A stretch of DNA of 7,201 nt from Fimbriimonadaceae bacterium. Lineage in GTDB: Bacteria > Armatimonadota > Fimbriimonadia > Fimbriimonadales > Fimbriimonadaceae. Numbering within the stretch: position 1 is the first letter of the stretch; each line of letters begins with the position of its first letter. The DNA is taken from NCBI GenBank assembly GCA_020851885.1, contig JADZBW010000199.1:1-7201 (forward strand), given 5' to 3'. Positions 7,001 through 7,201 of the stretch are shown piece by piece. The notes beneath the pieces are model-generated. The model saw only the letters and a program-made list of their open reading frames with translations. It made no database searches and was not told where the DNA came from. The position numbers and the translations under genes are program-made.

Positions 7001-7201
7001 CACCACCGACTTCCTGCATCTTCGCGCTGCCAGGCGATCGTTTCAAGACCGCCGAGCGAAGGAGAAAGGCGCCGATAACGGTCAAGATTCCGATCCCAAG
7101 CGAGACATAGAGCATCGTCTTGTCATTGCTTGAGAAGTTGAGTCTGACGTCGGCTTCGCCGGCAAAAGCTGCTGTTGGAACGATGAGCGCGGCGATCGTC
7201 G
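4056..7201 (-). CDS. hppA: K+-independent membrane-bound proton-translocating pyrophosphatase, with large loop insertion (5' end outside window)
   Basis: The enzyme hydrolyses pyrophosphate in the cytoplasm and pumps protons outward. Numbering is from the Met codon at 7115. The active site is intact: DVGADLVGKVE (179-189), DNVGDNVGDCAG (205-216), SDNAQG (681-686), WDNAKK (887-892) and GDPFKDTAGPALN (917-929). GNTTKALTKG (711-720), with K715 and T718, and C214 are the family marks of K+-independent proton pumps. I count the usual 16 membrane segments plus another at about 953-971 and a charged tail (972-1019). Residues about 312-562 are a hydrophilic insertion between segments 8 and 9. The frame stays open upstream of 7115 to the window edge and encodes IAALIVPTAAFAGEADVRL, a signal-peptide-like stretch, so 7115 is an internal methionine and the real start is beyond 7201. 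Visible length is 1047 residues against the usual 660-800. Confidence 0.95.
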   Translation of the reverse strand, partial: TIAALIVPTAAFAGEADVRLNFSSNDKTMLYVSLGIGILTVIGAFLLRSAVLKRSPGSAKMQEVGGAIKEGALAYLTQQIRLMIVFVVILGLGLFFLFHNFLVPITFVAGVAASYIAGYWGMRTAVDGNMRTAHAALTSYKNALEIAFRSGAVAGLITVGMGLSGATLILLFGGSSAMTLLVGFGFGGSLAALFMRVGGGIFTKAADVGADLVGKVEAGIPEDDPRNPATIADNVGDNVGDCAGMAADVFESYEVTLVAAIVLGAATASIFDEQTWMKLILFALMARGIGIIASVIGIFSVKGTDDVDADPLKRIRSGFYSSAGVAAVFTLALSWWMMGGTGAPIRTSKLISGQEKIKANIVALQSELNGIAKTKKIATYAVSDDDIKATQTFKDMKLNPMIEQQLLSFVRTAKADQLDGIKPLEGYKMVDPATSENPVLDFAVLKEPQTGTDPEFISMKEALTSGKFKVVAVRETMSQGGPTPAIEQMNYTLTGDLEGFKKSLTANPNPQMKREMVGEPMNPTLFVKSDTNDVAFGIDQSISPFSQAGGLAFFRETPAEMKNIFGKMKTDPQTKMPARETAALNSIEHATVPWYMFFAAIFFGLIMAFIIEALTDYYVSTHKKPVQEVAGVSSAGPAPMIIQGFAYAAESSVFMVFGIVMALIAPLFFFPPTMYGGYILSFYGVALVGLGLLTTTGYVLAMDTFGPISDNAQGVFEMSGDGHDNEYGSKAVQRLDAAGNTTKALTKGFAIATAVVAAVALFHSYLEDAKLGQMGIRLDLPEIFLGFLIGAAAPYLFSASTINAVGRASFQLINEVRRQFRNDPGIMAGTSKPNYGACVSIVTAAAQKELLGPGILAIALPVAVAFGFSIGKPQTNIGGEMFNLTGAQALGGFLAGAIASGQLMAVLLANSGGMWDNAKKLIEDGLYGGKGTEAHKAGVVCDTVGDPFKDTAGPALNPLIKVMNLVALLLAPVVIKPFDNPVLGIITAVAVGALAVAIYISKKGSMSTALQAATDENPAQVPTTAAIEEKARRRITVEDAEDEADKV
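5430..6182 (-). other. About 250-residue extracytoplasmic loop insertion in the pyrophosphatase
   Basis: This in-frame part of hppA encodes residues of about 312-562. It starts right after segment 8 (ending ALSWWMMGG) and stops right before segment 9 (VPWYMFFAAIFFGLIMAF). Ordinary family members have only a short loop here. The stretch is polar, has no cysteine and no membrane segment, and alternates helix-like pieces (SGQEKIKANIVALQSELNGI) with strand-like pieces (KFKVVAVRET, NPTLFVKS). With the family topology of an outside N-terminus, the loop between segments 8 and 9 faces away from the cytoplasm. I recognise no known domain in it. Confidence 0.7.

Overview
This 7.2-kb chromosomal window comes from a GC-rich bacterium (roughly high-50s to 60 % GC by eye). 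It carries mostly housekeeping genes. I see no transposase, integrase, CRISPR array or phage gene. The lineage cannot be fixed from sequence alone. A DapL-type lysine/peptidoglycan enzyme, a K+-independent membrane pyrophosphatase with a signal-like N-terminus, and a possible leaderless promoter of the TANNNT type would fit a deep-branching group such as Armatimonadota or a relative. That placement is a weak inference.

Layout, left to right. (1) The 3' end of a plus-strand gene (1-252) resembles the C-terminus of YncE-like/phosphoesterase proteins. (2) A complete minus-strand tRNA-Pro(UGG) at 371-446 has its CCA encoded and a likely -10 box just upstream. (3) dapL (559-1755, plus) encodes LL-diaminopimelate aminotransferase. 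(4) A minus-strand gene (1822-2361) encodes a 179-residue protein of the glycine-rich-domain-protein-like family. It is divergent, across 48 bp, from (5) folC (2410-3732, plus), a folylpolyglutamate/dihydrofolate synthase. (6) A small BON-like gene (3729-3974, minus) meets folC tail-to-tail with a 4-base overlap. (7) A strong rho-independent terminator (3998-4035, minus) ends (8) hppA (4056 to beyond 7201, minus), an ion-pumping membrane pyrophosphatase that fills the right-hand 44 % of the window and whose true start lies outside it.

The genes do not form one pathway. dapL feeds lysine and meso-diaminopimelate synthesis, folC retains and activates folates, and hppA converts pyrophosphate energy into a proton gradient. 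Strand changes and tight convergent or divergent junctions suggest single-gene transcription units.

The most unusual item is in hppA. The protein is at least 1047 residues, whereas typical members have about 660-800. The excess is mainly a hydrophilic, cysteine-free insertion of about 250 residues in a loop predicted to face outside the cytoplasm, between membrane segments 8 and 9. There is also an extra C-terminal membrane segment with a charged tail. The second point is that the small BON-like gene appears to start at or next to its transcription start, from a TACAAT box squeezed directly behind the hppA terminator.
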